A DNA stretch of 64,000 bases from Juglans regia (Eukaryota; Streptophyta; Magnoliopsida; Fagales; Juglandaceae), in contig NC_049911.1 in NCBI RefSeq assembly GCF_001411555.2, forward strand, positions 3,224,001 through 3,288,000. Direction: 5' to 3'. The notes beneath the pieces are model-generated. The model was not told where the DNA came from, did not search any database, and was given only the letters and a program-made list of their open reading frames with translations. Shown here in pieces: positions 24,524 through 35,368 of the stretch. A program made the translations under genes and the position numbers. Numbering within the stretch: the first letter of the stretch is position 1; the number at the start of each line of letters is the position of its first letter.

Positions 24524-27500
24524 ATGTCGTTTCTCGCTTTCAGAAAATCATTTAGAAGATCCATAAATTCCATCTATAATCGTAGAATTTCCTTCCTATT
24601 CTCGTCTGGGTCTCCAATTTCACACGAAACCACAGAAACCCCATCTGGGCCTTTCCGATTCTCGCATTCAGTATCAGAAAACCATATTTCACCATCTGGG
24701 TCTCCCATTAACAGGCATGGGTCTCACCAAATTCCCCTCCCTTCAACACCTTCGGTGTCTAAGAAGCCTATTTCAGCTTCCGGGTCTCCCATTTTCCGGC
24801 ACGAATTTTCTGGGTTTTGCTCTCGTGCAATTCCAAGCAGCAAGAACCCTTGTCAATTTCACCAAAATCCATCGATTTTGACGCCATTTCAATATTTTTG
24901 TACTAAAGCTGCTGTGCAGCACTCAACTGCTGACGGGCTCACAGTGGAGGGAATTGTAGCTAGTAATTGGACAATTCTTGATGAGACTGAGAGTGATTGG
25001 AAAAGTCATGCTGCTGCCATTGCTCAATCCATTCATCTAATCAAGAAGCGGTTGAAGGTATAAAAAACTTAAGCTGATGGCAATTATTGAATCTAATCCT
25101 TGATTTATATTTTAACACTCCACTCATTCTCAACATGTAAATATGGAATCGAAATGGGGTAAAGTATCAGGTTCAAACACACTACTCTTGTACCATTTAA
25201 AATCACTATCTATCTCAAAACTTAAGTGGACGACCGGTAATGAATTCAATCATTTCATCTATATTCTAACGATGTTGAAAGTTCAATCATTCTTGGATTC
25301 TCTATACTGAGGTCTGCTACAGTCTTGTATTGTTATTTGAGTGATTTTTCTTTTAGTTTGAAATAATCTTTCTGATCATAAGAGGTAAATCAAGAACGAG
25401 TTTGAGTTTCCCTGCTGTGCCTTTTGACTGTGTTTCAATTTCAGAAAAAAAATCTGAATTGACTTCTGTTATTCGTCAAAAGCAGACTATAAGAAAAGGT
25501 TAAGCTTAATTTTGTATATACATTGAGATTCTCCCTAGGTCATTTGTACTTGTTTTGGACTGTTTTTCAGTTGATTCTAGACTGTGATGTATAATTTTGC
25601 TTTACTTCTCTGATTAACAAGTTTTGATGTTGGATTTGTATGACCTATTTCATGGCAATGTGATTTCTTTTCCTGTGTATGTTGGCAGTGGAAAAAATTG
25701 GTGGTCAGGTTGGATTTGTTATCAATGCAGCTGAATAAGCCAGATATTTGGGATGATCCTGTGCATGCAGGGAAGATAAGTCGTGAACATGGTTCACTCA
25801 TGGGTAAAATGAAAGCGGTGAGGGCATTTGAGCGAGAGCTGCTAGAGCATATTGACATGATTAACCTTGCCCGTGAAGAGAATGATCCAGAGATGGAATT
25901 GGTGGGCACTTCCTTTATCTAGGCATGTGTGTTCATTCTGTTTTATGATTTTGAACAATTTTGCAAAACTCGATCCTTTCTTTCTGATGGTTTTACATAA
26001 TTATATGGCACGTATAGAGTAGTTTTGTCAAAACTTTGGTGAGAACCTAATTCTTTTTTCTTTGTATAAGTAAAAGTAAAATGTTATTAATAGAAATAGG
26101 CGTAGCCAAGTACACATGGAGTATGCCTAAATACCACTAAGCACTGATGAGAACCTAATTCAGTGTGCAATGTGAATAATTTCCTAGAAATTGGCCTTGT
26201 TTTAGTTGTCTTGAAGAGTAACTAAGATTGATAGGTGTGGGGGTGTGTGTGTCTATGGACAAGACAAGAAGATTGTCATAAATTTAGCTTTTTTGGAGCA
26301 AACTAAATGGCTATTGTTAGGTTTTTGGATGTTGAATCCTGTGTACTTGGGCTTTGCCTTCTCTTATGAATTTTTGATAGGTAATCAAGAAGTTTTATTC
26401 ATTAAAAGTAGGCAAAGGCCACATAGACAGGAAGTATACATGAGAAGTACCTAACTAGAGTTTACAACTGAAAGTAGAAATCATGGACATTTATCCCATT
26501 ACAAAGAATGGCCCCTACCCATAAGAACAATGATTTAAAAAAGAAAACTTTAAGCTCCTCCATTGTTCTCTTGCAATCTTCGAAGCTTCTATCATTTCTT
26601 TCCGCCAAATACATCAACACATACATATAGGAACCATTCTCCAGATTGTTGCTACTTGTGAATTACCTTGGAGGCCTCTCCGGCTTGCTAGGAAATCCTC
26701 CAGTCGAAGAGGCATGACCCATGATAGTCCAATTCCTGCAAAGAAAGCATTCCACATGGTTTTGGTCACCTCGCAATGTAAAAGCAAATGATCTACAGAT
26801 TCACCATTCTTCTAACACATGCAACTCCAGTCCAACACCATTACCCAATGTTTCCTTAAATTTTTTTTGGAGAGAATCTTGTCCAATGATGTTGTCTAGA
26901 CGAAGTGTGCTGCTTTTGAAGGAGCTTTCGTCTGTCATATACTCTTCCATGGGAACATGGTCTTTCCATGGCTCGTTAGAACTTGATAAAACAATCTGAC
27001 AGTGAATCTACCTTTCTTGGAGGGGCTTCAGTTCATCTTATCTATAGTACCCAAGGTCATGCTTACGGAATACAATGTCGCATAGAACTCTGAGATAGCC
27101 TCCAACTCCCAATTTTGGGCTGCCCTAATGGAATCTACATTCCATTAGGGGGAGCCACTAAAAAAAATCAAGAGATCAGCTATCGCTGCATCTTTTGCTC
27201 ATGCGAGCTCAAAAATGGTAGGGAAGGTGTCTTGGAGGCTTTGTTGACTGCACCATTTGTTATACCAAAATCTAACACGAGAGCCGTTGTCCATCACAAT
27301 ATGTTCATGTCTTCGGAAGATCTCTCAATGTCTCCTAATGTCTTGCCTTCTCTTATGAATAAAACTTATTGATTACCTATAAAAAAAATGTTTTTTGGAT
27401 GTTGAATCCTATTGTTAATGTTCAACCTTTTCTTTTAAAGCACAATGTACGCTTGGAGATATTTTCTTATAATCTAGATACTAACTTTATACATGTTGCT

Positions 27501-29041
27501 TGCCTTCTCTTTGCAGGAATCATTGAAAGCTTTGCTTAGGATGAGAAGGAATTCAAAAGAGAAAGAGCTTCAAGCTATGTTATCTGGGGAGCAGGATTCT
27601 TGCTCTTGTTACATAGAGGTTATTTTTATTTAGTGTAACAATACCCTCTTAAGTTCATTTCATGTTTCTGTACCAAATTTCCATGCGTCTTCAAGTCCCC
27701 TCTCTGCATCCTGATATCATGAGATTTTACCTCAGTTCATATCTATATAGTTGTTTCTTCTCCTTGTTTACTGGTAACAATACTGTGCTTGTATGTCCAC
27801 CACATAGGTTCAAGCTGGAGCTGGTGGTACTGAGAGCATGGATTGGGCAGCAATGGTCATGCAGATGTATAAAATGTGGGCTCAGCGACGTGGATATAAA
27901 GTCACCGTGGTGGATGAAATGTCTGGTGAGATTGCCGGAATCAAGGTTCATCTACTTATCAGTTTTTTCTCACCCTTATTTTCAATTATATTTATTTTTC
28001 ATTATGTATACTTACCCTGTAAAGAAGGAAATCAGTACGAAACTATTTGAAGCAACCTAACTGTTCTATTATTCAACAGTTGATAATGCTGCCGTATGCT
28101 TCTTTGTGAATTTAAATGTCTGTCAAGCCTGTTCGGTGGTCTGCATGTTAGTCTTTGCTAGGCGCTATTGTTTAAACTCAAGTAGTATTCTGATTTTAAT
28201 TTTATCTGCACTTTCAGCGAGCAACAATCAAGGTGGATGGTGAATATGCTTTTGGATATGCCAAAGCAGAAGTAGGAGTGCACAGGTTGGTACGAATCTC
28301 ACCATTTGACAGTAATAAGCGTCGACATACTTCATTTGCTGCTGTTGCTGTAATTCCAATATCGGGTGATGGATCTACCCATGTACAAATTAATGACTCT
28401 GATCTCCGTATTGAGCGATTTCGTGCTGGGGGAGCTGGTGGCCAGCATGTTAATACGACTGAGAGTGCTGTGAGGATAGTTCACATTCCTACAGGACTTT
28501 CTGCCACTTGTCAAAATGAAAGGTACGAAATTTGCCTGTGAAGAAGGGTTTTTTTAAAGAAAAAAAAAAATATATATTAACTGTACCTTCCTGCTTTAGT
28601 TTCCTTTTTTTTTGTGGATTTCGAAGTCTCAATTCCAAAAGATACAATATTGTTTTGAACACAGATCACAACATCAAAACAAGGCTTCAGCAATGGCCGT
28701 CCTTCAGTCTCGAGTGGACCAGCTTGAGATGGCTCGCCAGGCTCAGATGAATGCGCAACATACACAATCTCTCACTGACATTACTTGGGGCAGCCAGATC
28801 CGTAGTTATGTGCTTCATGTATGCAATAAGACCTTTTTTCATTAACTTGTTTGGTACCATTGACCATGTAAGCATCACTTAACTTCCATTAAAATTTGCA
28901 ATGCAGCCTTACCGCATGGTTAAAGATCTCCGAACCAGCTATGAAGTTTCGGATCCTGATTCTGTCCTAGAAGGAGATCTGGATGGATTCATCCTGAGCT
29001 ATTTATCAGCTTCCTTGGATAAAGATGAAGATGGTCGGTGA
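24524..29041 (+). CDS. Peptide chain release factor 2, probably mitochondrial
   Basis: A class-I release factor that recognises UAA/UGA and triggers release of the finished protein on organelle ribosomes. Seven exons are 24524-25057, 25689-25901, 27517-27618, 27808-27945, 28218-28522, 28665-28818 and 28907-29041, totalling 1581 nt (526 residues). Residues 1-150 are rich in Ser, Arg and Pro with almost no acidic residues in the first part, as in a mitochondrial targeting region. The RF core follows: [15 protein letters not shown], the SPF stop-recognition tripeptide ([14 protein letters not shown]), the catalytic GGQ ([17 protein letters not shown]) and C-terminal [16 protein letters not shown]. 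No bacterial-type programmed frameshift is present. The start is the ATG at 24524; the in-frame GTG at 24479 is not used as a plant start. Intron 2 is swollen by LINE insertions. Confidence 0.93.
26054..26147 (-). mobile_element. 5'-truncated LINE tail in release-factor intron 2
   Basis: On the minus strand this is a 3' LINE end ('catgtgtacttggctacgcc' running to 'tatacaaagaaaaaa'). It is bounded by a 14-bp target duplication TGAGAACCTAATTC at 26040-26053 and 26148-26161. Confidence 0.75.
26341..27391 (+). mobile_element. Outer LINE tail, itself split by a second LINE
   Basis: A very short LINE 3' end ('gtgtacttgggctttgcc' to 'cttattgattacctataaaaaaaa') lies between 19-bp duplications TTTTTGGATGTTGAATCCT at 26322-26340 and 27392-27410. 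Removing the inner insertion leaves only about 60 bp of element. Confidence 0.72.
26372..27342 (-). mobile_element. Inner 5'-truncated LINE with zf-RVT remnant
   Basis: About 970 bp in minus orientation, inserted into the outer LINE tail. It is flanked by an 18-bp target duplication TTGCCTTCTCTTATGAAT at 26354-26371 and 27343-27360. The minus strand encodes a broken zinc-finger reverse-transcriptase-associated (zf-RVT) segment with [19 protein letters not shown] and [13 protein letters not shown], interrupted by stops. It ends in a short A tail next to the left duplication. Confidence 0.78.
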
Positions 29042-30441
29042 ATTTAGTTGCTGGATTTCTTTGGCATCGTGCATATTGTCAGCAGAGCTAAGTCCGTGCA
29101 TGCTTGGGCATCCGATAATTAGCGGCCAGATCTTGACTAGCAAGACAATCAGCTACAACGACATCCGGGTGGTTCAGGCGTGGGATTTTGATTGTCGTTG
29201 AGAAAGAATACAGTTGAATTTAGAGAGGTTTCCATCTGTAGCTAAAACAGCTCTAGCAACATCAGTTTATAGGTTTACTTTTACGTAATTCTTTTGTGTT
29301 TAAATATTTTCCTCTCTGTAATGTCTGAAAACTGATATGCCTGTCTTCACATACAAATATGACATGATGTAAGATTATACATTGTTGTTAAAGCAGGCCT
29401 TGTCATAGAGTGCATGCATGTTGATAAAATTTAATGGTGAGATTTAGGCTGTGTTTGGATGTTAAATTGAATTGAAATGATAAAATATTATTTTTTAATA
29501 TTATTATTATTTTAAAATTTAAAAAAACTAAATTATTTATTATATTTTATATTAGAATTTAAAAAAATTATAATGATAAATTAATATGAATTTGGTAATC
29601 AAACGTCTTAGATGGGCAGAATGATCATTGGATAATATTCTCCTTCATTTTGTCATTTTTCTTAATTACTGATAATTTAAAATTGGATGGAGTAAATATT
29701 TTGGAATTTATTTTTATGAAAGATTAATGACACTAATTTGGCAATGGGAACCGATATGGGTATAGTCGGATTAAAGGGCAGTAATAGGGCCACCGAGAGT
29801 GTGTCCCGACACTACCCACCGATAAGATCATTTTATTTTCATGTATTTTTTAAAACATTTTAAATATATTTTTTTCAAAAAATTCATATTATTTATAAAA
29901 ACTTACTAAGTAAAAAAAAAAAAAAAATCAATCTGTAACTCTCGGGAGATTTTATAAGTGACTTTAGCATTATTCCGGATTAAAATGTCTTTATTTAATT
30001 ATCTATTTATTTAATAATAATGTTATTCAACGACATCAAATCATTTAAATAATTGAAAAATTATTTATTATTTAATTATTTGATATCGAAATAATAATGT
30101 TTAACAAAAAAGAAAATAAAATCTTTTGTTATTTGAAAATATTTTTTAATAGAGAAATTTTATTTATAATTTTAAATAAAAAATTGTGCGTATAATTTCA
30201 TTAATAAATGAATAAAAAAAATTATTTTTAAAAAAGATATTATTATAATTTTAAAATTTTGTTAGAACAGTCCCATCTGGGGTTAATAGACTCACAAAGT
30301 AGAAATAAGTCGTCTATTCGTCTCCGTCTCCTCTCTCTCTCTCTCTCTCTTGTCTGATTTCTCCAGCCCTGTAAATCAATCCCCAAACCCTAACTCCGAG
30401 AATTCATCGAAGTTTGGTTGAGGGGCGTAAGACAGACCAAA
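29042..30441. other. Intergenic DNA after the release factor, with a complete MITE
   Basis: The first few hundred bases are probably the release-factor 3'UTR. A MITE lies at 29447-29607 and AT-rich sequence without coding signal follows. A (CT)n run at about 30329-30350 sits in the sequence resembling a 5'UTR before the PH-domain remnant. Confidence 0.45.
29447..29607 (+). mobile_element. Complete Tourist-like MITE, 161 bp
   Basis: Flanked by TTA at 29444-29446 and 29608-29610. The left end is GGCTGTGTTTGGATGTTAAA and the reversed right end is GACGTTTGATTACCAAATTC. The interior has the family words 'ttattatattttatatt' and 'gaattgaaatgataaaatatt'. It supports a PIF/Harbinger assignment for the family. 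Confidence 0.65.
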
Positions 30442-30618
30442 ATGGAGAGCCTATGGTGAGCGGCGACAGGCCAAGACTCTAGCCCGGAGGACTACAGCGG
30501 CGTTGAGTTCTGGTCAAACCCCTAGCTTGCCGACTGGCTCCCCAAGCGAGGAGTGGATCAGCTCGATCGAACACCCATTAGGCATCACTCGTGATCGGTT
30601 ATCGATTCCGAAGTCATC
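30442..30618 (+). pseudogene. Fragment of a PH1-like pleckstrin-homology protein gene
   Basis: From the ATG at 30442 the translation runs MESLW-stop-AATGQDSSPEDY then SGVEFWSNP-stop. It ends with RHHS-stop-SVIDSEVIDYVDS. This matches the beginning and the end of the small plant PH-domain protein PH1 (start like MESxWRxATGQD; end like QHSRSVTDSEVxDYD) with the central phosphoinositide-binding PH domain missing. Three in-frame stops (TGA, TAG, TGA) occur where the family has Arg, Glu and Arg. A plausible 5'UTR with 'ccccaaaccctaac' precedes it. It is a dead, internally deleted copy; whether it arose by DNA duplication or retroposition is unclear. Confidence 0.7.
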
Positions 30619-31022
30619 GATTACGTTGATTCCGAAGTCGTCACGCTGATCTCGAACGTTGATTGTTGGCCAAGCACAGTGATGTCTTTGCAAAGGTGAG
30701 AAAGCAATATAAGGGGAGACTATATTCATTGGGAGTTTGACAATTTTTTTAAGCCATGTCAGCCGCCACATCGGCGTGTGTGGTAGTGTGTTGAAAAGGA
30801 AGGCCTGTGTATAGAAAAAAAAAACAAAAACAACATTTGAGCATTTTTAGGAGTCGACGGCAAATTACGAACGAGCGAGAAATCCACAAACGGTATTTAT
30901 CGAGCGATTAAGGTACGAGACTCTCTCTCTCTCATTTTATTTAATTTTGGTAAAAAACAAAGATTAGGAAACAAAAAGATTGTTTTTTATTTTATTTTAT
31001 TTGCAGGTGATTTTTAGATTTG

Positions 31023-33329
31023 ATGGAGTCGTCTTCATCGGTGATAACTCCAGAGGATGTGTTGGAATCGCTAATGAATGACGGTACAATCGACGCGCTC
31101 AGATTGAAGATCATCAACCAGCTCAAAGCCAACGTAAGTAAAGTCCCTCCCCGTCTATCTTTGTTTTCTTTACTGGTTCACTTATTCTGTTTATTGGCTC
31201 GGTAATCTAAATTTTGAGTTTTTAATTTAATTTAATTTTTTTTATAAGTAATAAATATTGTATTGGGCGAAGTAGGCATAGCCCAAGTATAATAAAAAAT
31301 ATTGGGTTTTTAATTTTATATCCGGTGGGTTATTGGGATTTGAGCAGTGAAGTCTTCCAGCTTAGGATTTTTTTTTCTTTGTTAATTTTCAGTGTTCATT
31401 GTCTATATATGTTTGTATAGCTGTACTCATTCTCTTATTAGTGACACATGCTTGTGGATTTGTATATATGTGAGTATAGAGCAGTACTATGAATAAGACT
31501 GATTTATACAAAATCCATGCAATGATATGGTAAACATACCAAATGCATTTGTTGGGGTAAGAAAAGAATTTCATGGCATGTGCGTGCTTTTTCCTTGATG
31601 AGTTGCTACATATATTTGTATTTTTGTTTATATATGTTAATATAATGATATGAGCTATATGTTGGTTCAAGTTCTAGTGTTGGTACCATTGTTTTAAATT
31701 CGAGAACTAATTTGCAGTTTGTGTGGTTGGATATTAGAATTAGTGGGGTTGTGTTGTTTTCTTCTGTAGATCTTTGTAAATTATCAAACCTATCGATAGG
31801 CTAACATGGGCTACTGGTTCAGAAGTTTAAATCAGCCAATTCTAGAGTTTTTTTTTTTATAAGTAATTTTTCTAGATATTTATTGGTGACTTTTGAAATC
31901 TTTTGATTTTGAGGGCAATCGAGTTTGTTGCTCATATTGGTTTTCAATTGGAGCTGGCTAGTTATCACTAGTTGTCTAATTTTTGGATCTCAGTGACATT
32001 ATTATTTCATAATTAGGATGCCACATATGTGATTGTAAACTCTAATTTAGTCATAATTTCTGTACTCTACATAAGGGTGTGAGTTAGGCCAGGTAGTTAT
32101 CAGCAGTTATCCAATGCTAGTAACGTAGTGACATTTCCAATCAGGGATTGTCAAACATATCCCTGGCTGAGTAAGTACTGGTTTGGTTGCTTTTAAATAG
32201 AATAGATACTTATGTTCATGCTCCTTGTTACAGGAGGAGCTTAAGAATACCACTATTAAAATGGCAGAACAAAGTAAAGTTCTTAACACCCCTGGGGCAG
32301 AGAAACAGACAAAAAGAGAGCTGTTTGATGCACTGAGACAGGAACTCGAGTAAGTGTTTGTGTGCCTTAACTGTTCTCACTTGTCTTTTAAGATAGGAAT
32401 AGCCTCCCTGGTTCGGCCTAAATGCACTTGTTTACTTTTTGTTAACATCCATTAGAGATTTTTTTGTTGTCTTGGAGTATTTTGGCTGTATGATGGAGTT
32501 TTTAAGTTTTGTGAAATTATCTCGTGTCAAAAATTAATAAGATGGTCATACAATGTATATAGATTTGTGATGTTTGCTTGGGATGGTAAGATTATGTTGT
32601 GAGTGGAAGTTATAAATGGGTGTGAGGACTTCTTTGGGGTAGATGCCCAGCATGTGGGCTGAATTCATGGCTAAATGGTCTCTCATCTATATTAACTGCT
32701 GCTTAGGAGTTGCAAAGTTACCTGCATTGTGTCAAATATTACTGATTCAGAAGGGGATGTATCTTTCTTGGTCCTTTCCTTGTTTGTTCTCTCTAAAGCC
32801 GACACCTTACCATAATTTGTTGCACATATCTCTATGTGAATCTCAAAGAATGTCGCAATGGCCAGCATTGGTATGGTTAGAACAGGCTTCCCTTTATGTG
32901 ATCATACTAATTTTTTCGTCAGTACTGCAGCTTCTGTGTCTTACAATTTGTATATTGTTTGAATGCAGAGCTCCTGTGCTTGAGAAGGCTTCTAAATCAG
33001 TTTGGGAGCTAATTTTAGACAATAATGGGCTCGGGAAGGAAATTAACGAGATGGTTGAAAGAGTATTTTGTCGATTGAGTGGCCGTGAGTCTCCATTGTT
33101 TCCTTTGCAAGATGTTGGCACTTGGCCTAATAAAAAAATTCAGAATGAAACAGGAAAAGAATTGGCTAATGAAAACAAGGAAAAGGAGAATTCTCCCTCT
33201 GCATCAAAGAAAAGGAATTTTAGTGAAATGAATGCTGAAGGTGCATATGAAGCTGCAAGCAGGTCTGGGGATCCTCCAACCATGCCAGAAGAGTCCACTA
33301 AGTCACCTCAAGTAAGCTTGAAGACATGA
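31023..33329 (+). CDS. BOD1/SHG1-domain protein, probable COMPASS-type subunit
   Basis: Three exons, 31023-31133, 32234-32349 and 32969-33329, join with GT-AG borders into 588 nt (195 residues). The first 100 residues are the BOD1/SHG1 helical domain: TPEDVLESLMNDGTIDALR, then KELFDALRQELE-like and ASKSVWELILDNNGLGKEI, MVERVFCRL. The C-terminal half is a hydrophilic, lysine- and serine-rich tail (ENKEKENSPSASKKRNF), probably disordered and nuclear. In yeast Shg1 belongs to the Set1/COMPASS histone H3K4 methyltransferase; a similar role in plants is inference from family. A 5'UTR intron is likely at 30913-31006 (AAG|GTACGA ... TTGCAG). The ATG at 31023 follows that acceptor by 16 nt. Intron 1 carries a LINE tail. 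Confidence 0.88.
31236..31303 (-). mobile_element. Truncated LINE tail in SHG1-like gene intron 1
   Basis: The minus strand reads 'tacttgggctatgcctactt' and ends 'ttattacttataaaaaaa', the same 3'-end style as the other LINEs here. An imperfect duplication around 'gtttttaattt' occurs on both sides (31218-31230 and 31306-31318). Confidence 0.6.
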
Positions 33330-35309
33330 GTTACTATGTCAAATGAGATGACAGAAGTGGCTGCTGCAAATATGGTTTGTTAGTCTAGATTTTGATTTAT
33401 CACCAGTTTTTTATTCCTGTTTATGGAATAAAATTGAAAATGTTAGGACCTAACTTGAACAGAAATGAATTTGGCAACTGATGTGTTAAGTGTTTACTCA
33501 AGCAGCTTGTTGTATGCTGTAAACTTGATTCATGTAGTTAATACCTGTAGTAGGTATTGTGAATGTTTGTTGAAAGAACGGCTGTATTTACTGCCTGAAT
33601 TAGTTATAGTACGAGGTAGATAGACAGTTGTTAATTTTGTTTATGCCACAACCTTGTGCTTGAGCATATCTTCTAGTCAGTTGCTGGCTCATTTTGACTA
33701 TGCTAATGAAAAGTCATTAATGCTATCTGGGCTACAATGTTGAAGTAGAAAATACCATGCTAAGATGTATTATTTTTGTATTTTGCAAAGGAAAATTTTC
33801 TGACCATTAAGCAAAACTTACGGCACAAAAAAATTGAAAGAGACCTGGATGTCCTAAACCAATTCAGATAGTTTTTATTTTTAACTTTTTAGGCAACCAA
33901 TTGAGATAGTTTGATTAGCATAGCTTTGCTTTTTTCCTGAAGATTTGAGATTCAATCTGTAAGCTCAAGGTTGTTGGAGCTCAGGGATTTGAACATGTCT
34001 CCTTTGTGAGTCATGCAATGATCTCCAAAGTGGAGTCAACAACTGTCTCAGGATATCATAATCATCAAGTGGAGATACAGATCCCTTGTCGTAGGGCAGA
34101 AACACGTTCTCCATGATCATGGAACCTGTTTCTGATTCTTTTATTATTTTTGTCCTTTTTACAGCTTATAAAATGTAGCAGGTTAGAACATTCTCGGTAA
34201 AGGGGCATGCTTTATTGCAAGAGATGGTAGTTCAATTATCCTTTGGAAGAAGGGCGGGCTGGTATCACAGTTTGTCCTACCAAGGAGGTTGCATGTTTTT
34301 CTCAGTCCTGATAAACTAGTTGACCTAATTGTTCAAGTTCCTGCAGTTTTTGGGGATGAGCTGTGGTATTGGAAATTTCAAGTTTATTTTCCTTGTTGAT
34401 GAATCACATCAGCTGTATTTTTGGCTGGGACCCTGCCTTTTCTTTTCTCTTTCCTTTTTGTTTTGGAACTGTTAAATCTACTTTTATTGTGAATTTGTGA
34501 CCTAGCAATTAACCTTTCTGCTTGATTGCTTTATCATTGAGGAGTAGAATTGGATCTTCTCGAGGATGGCATTTAGTGCAAATATCCATGAGCAAAACAT
34601 TTCACTTCTATTTTCAGGCATGAAGAGCAGCTGAGGTTGTCTAGTGCTCCTTAATTGCATTGAAGATGTGAAGGACTTTGACATGTACATGCAGTCCATG
34701 AGCAGTATATGTGGCAGTGAGCAGTATATGTGGCGGTGCGTGTAGCCTACGCTCCCCTGTCTTCCCAACAGCATACAGTTTTTGGCTTCTCTTTTTTTAC
34801 TAATGCTCTTACTTCCCTTTCTAAGAATACGGAGAATGGGTATGGAAAGTTCCATCTAATGTTTCGGAGTAGTCATAGTCCAATGCATGCATTTGACCTA
34901 TTGCAACTTTCAACTGTAGATTGCATCAGAAATCACTTTTTGTTGCTGTACTATCCTTGACTCACAAAGAAATATGGGTTAGGGTCAAATCTTCAGCTTC
35001 ATTGTCCATTTATTAATTTTATTTCTTTTTACAGAAAATATTAAAATTTTTGAGTTAATATGCCCAGACATTGCAACAACGATATACGAAGAATGACAAA
35101 TTGCTCTTATAGTCTAAATACAATTGCATCAACAAAATCCAAACCTTTAGGCTGATTAGATGTTTTACAATATTATTGTAAGAGAATAAGGAACTTTATG
35201 ATGAATATTGAAGTCCTTGGAATTGAGTTGGATATGATGTTTCTCTCCGTACACATGCGAAATATTTTCACAGTTAGCATTTTTCTCCATTAGCTTCCTA
35301 CTAATGGCG
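33330..35309. other. 3' region of the SHG1-like gene and intergenic DNA
   Basis: About 2 kb of non-coding sequence. The first part is probably 3'UTR. A 19-bp tandem duplication (GAGCAGTATATGTGGCRGT) occurs at about 34698-34738. No gene, tRNA or bounded element was recognised. Confidence 0.4.
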
Positions 35310-35368
35310 TAGGTTGTTGGTGGCTGTGGGTGTTGATTTGTGTTCTGGTATACTGGTTAGTGCCAGTC

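Noticed and set aside
35225..35250. Possible LINE 5' target duplication near GATATGATGTTTCTCTC
   Set aside because: It only loosely resembles the sequence after the A tail (ATATCGATGTCTTATC); too many mismatches for a secure duplication.
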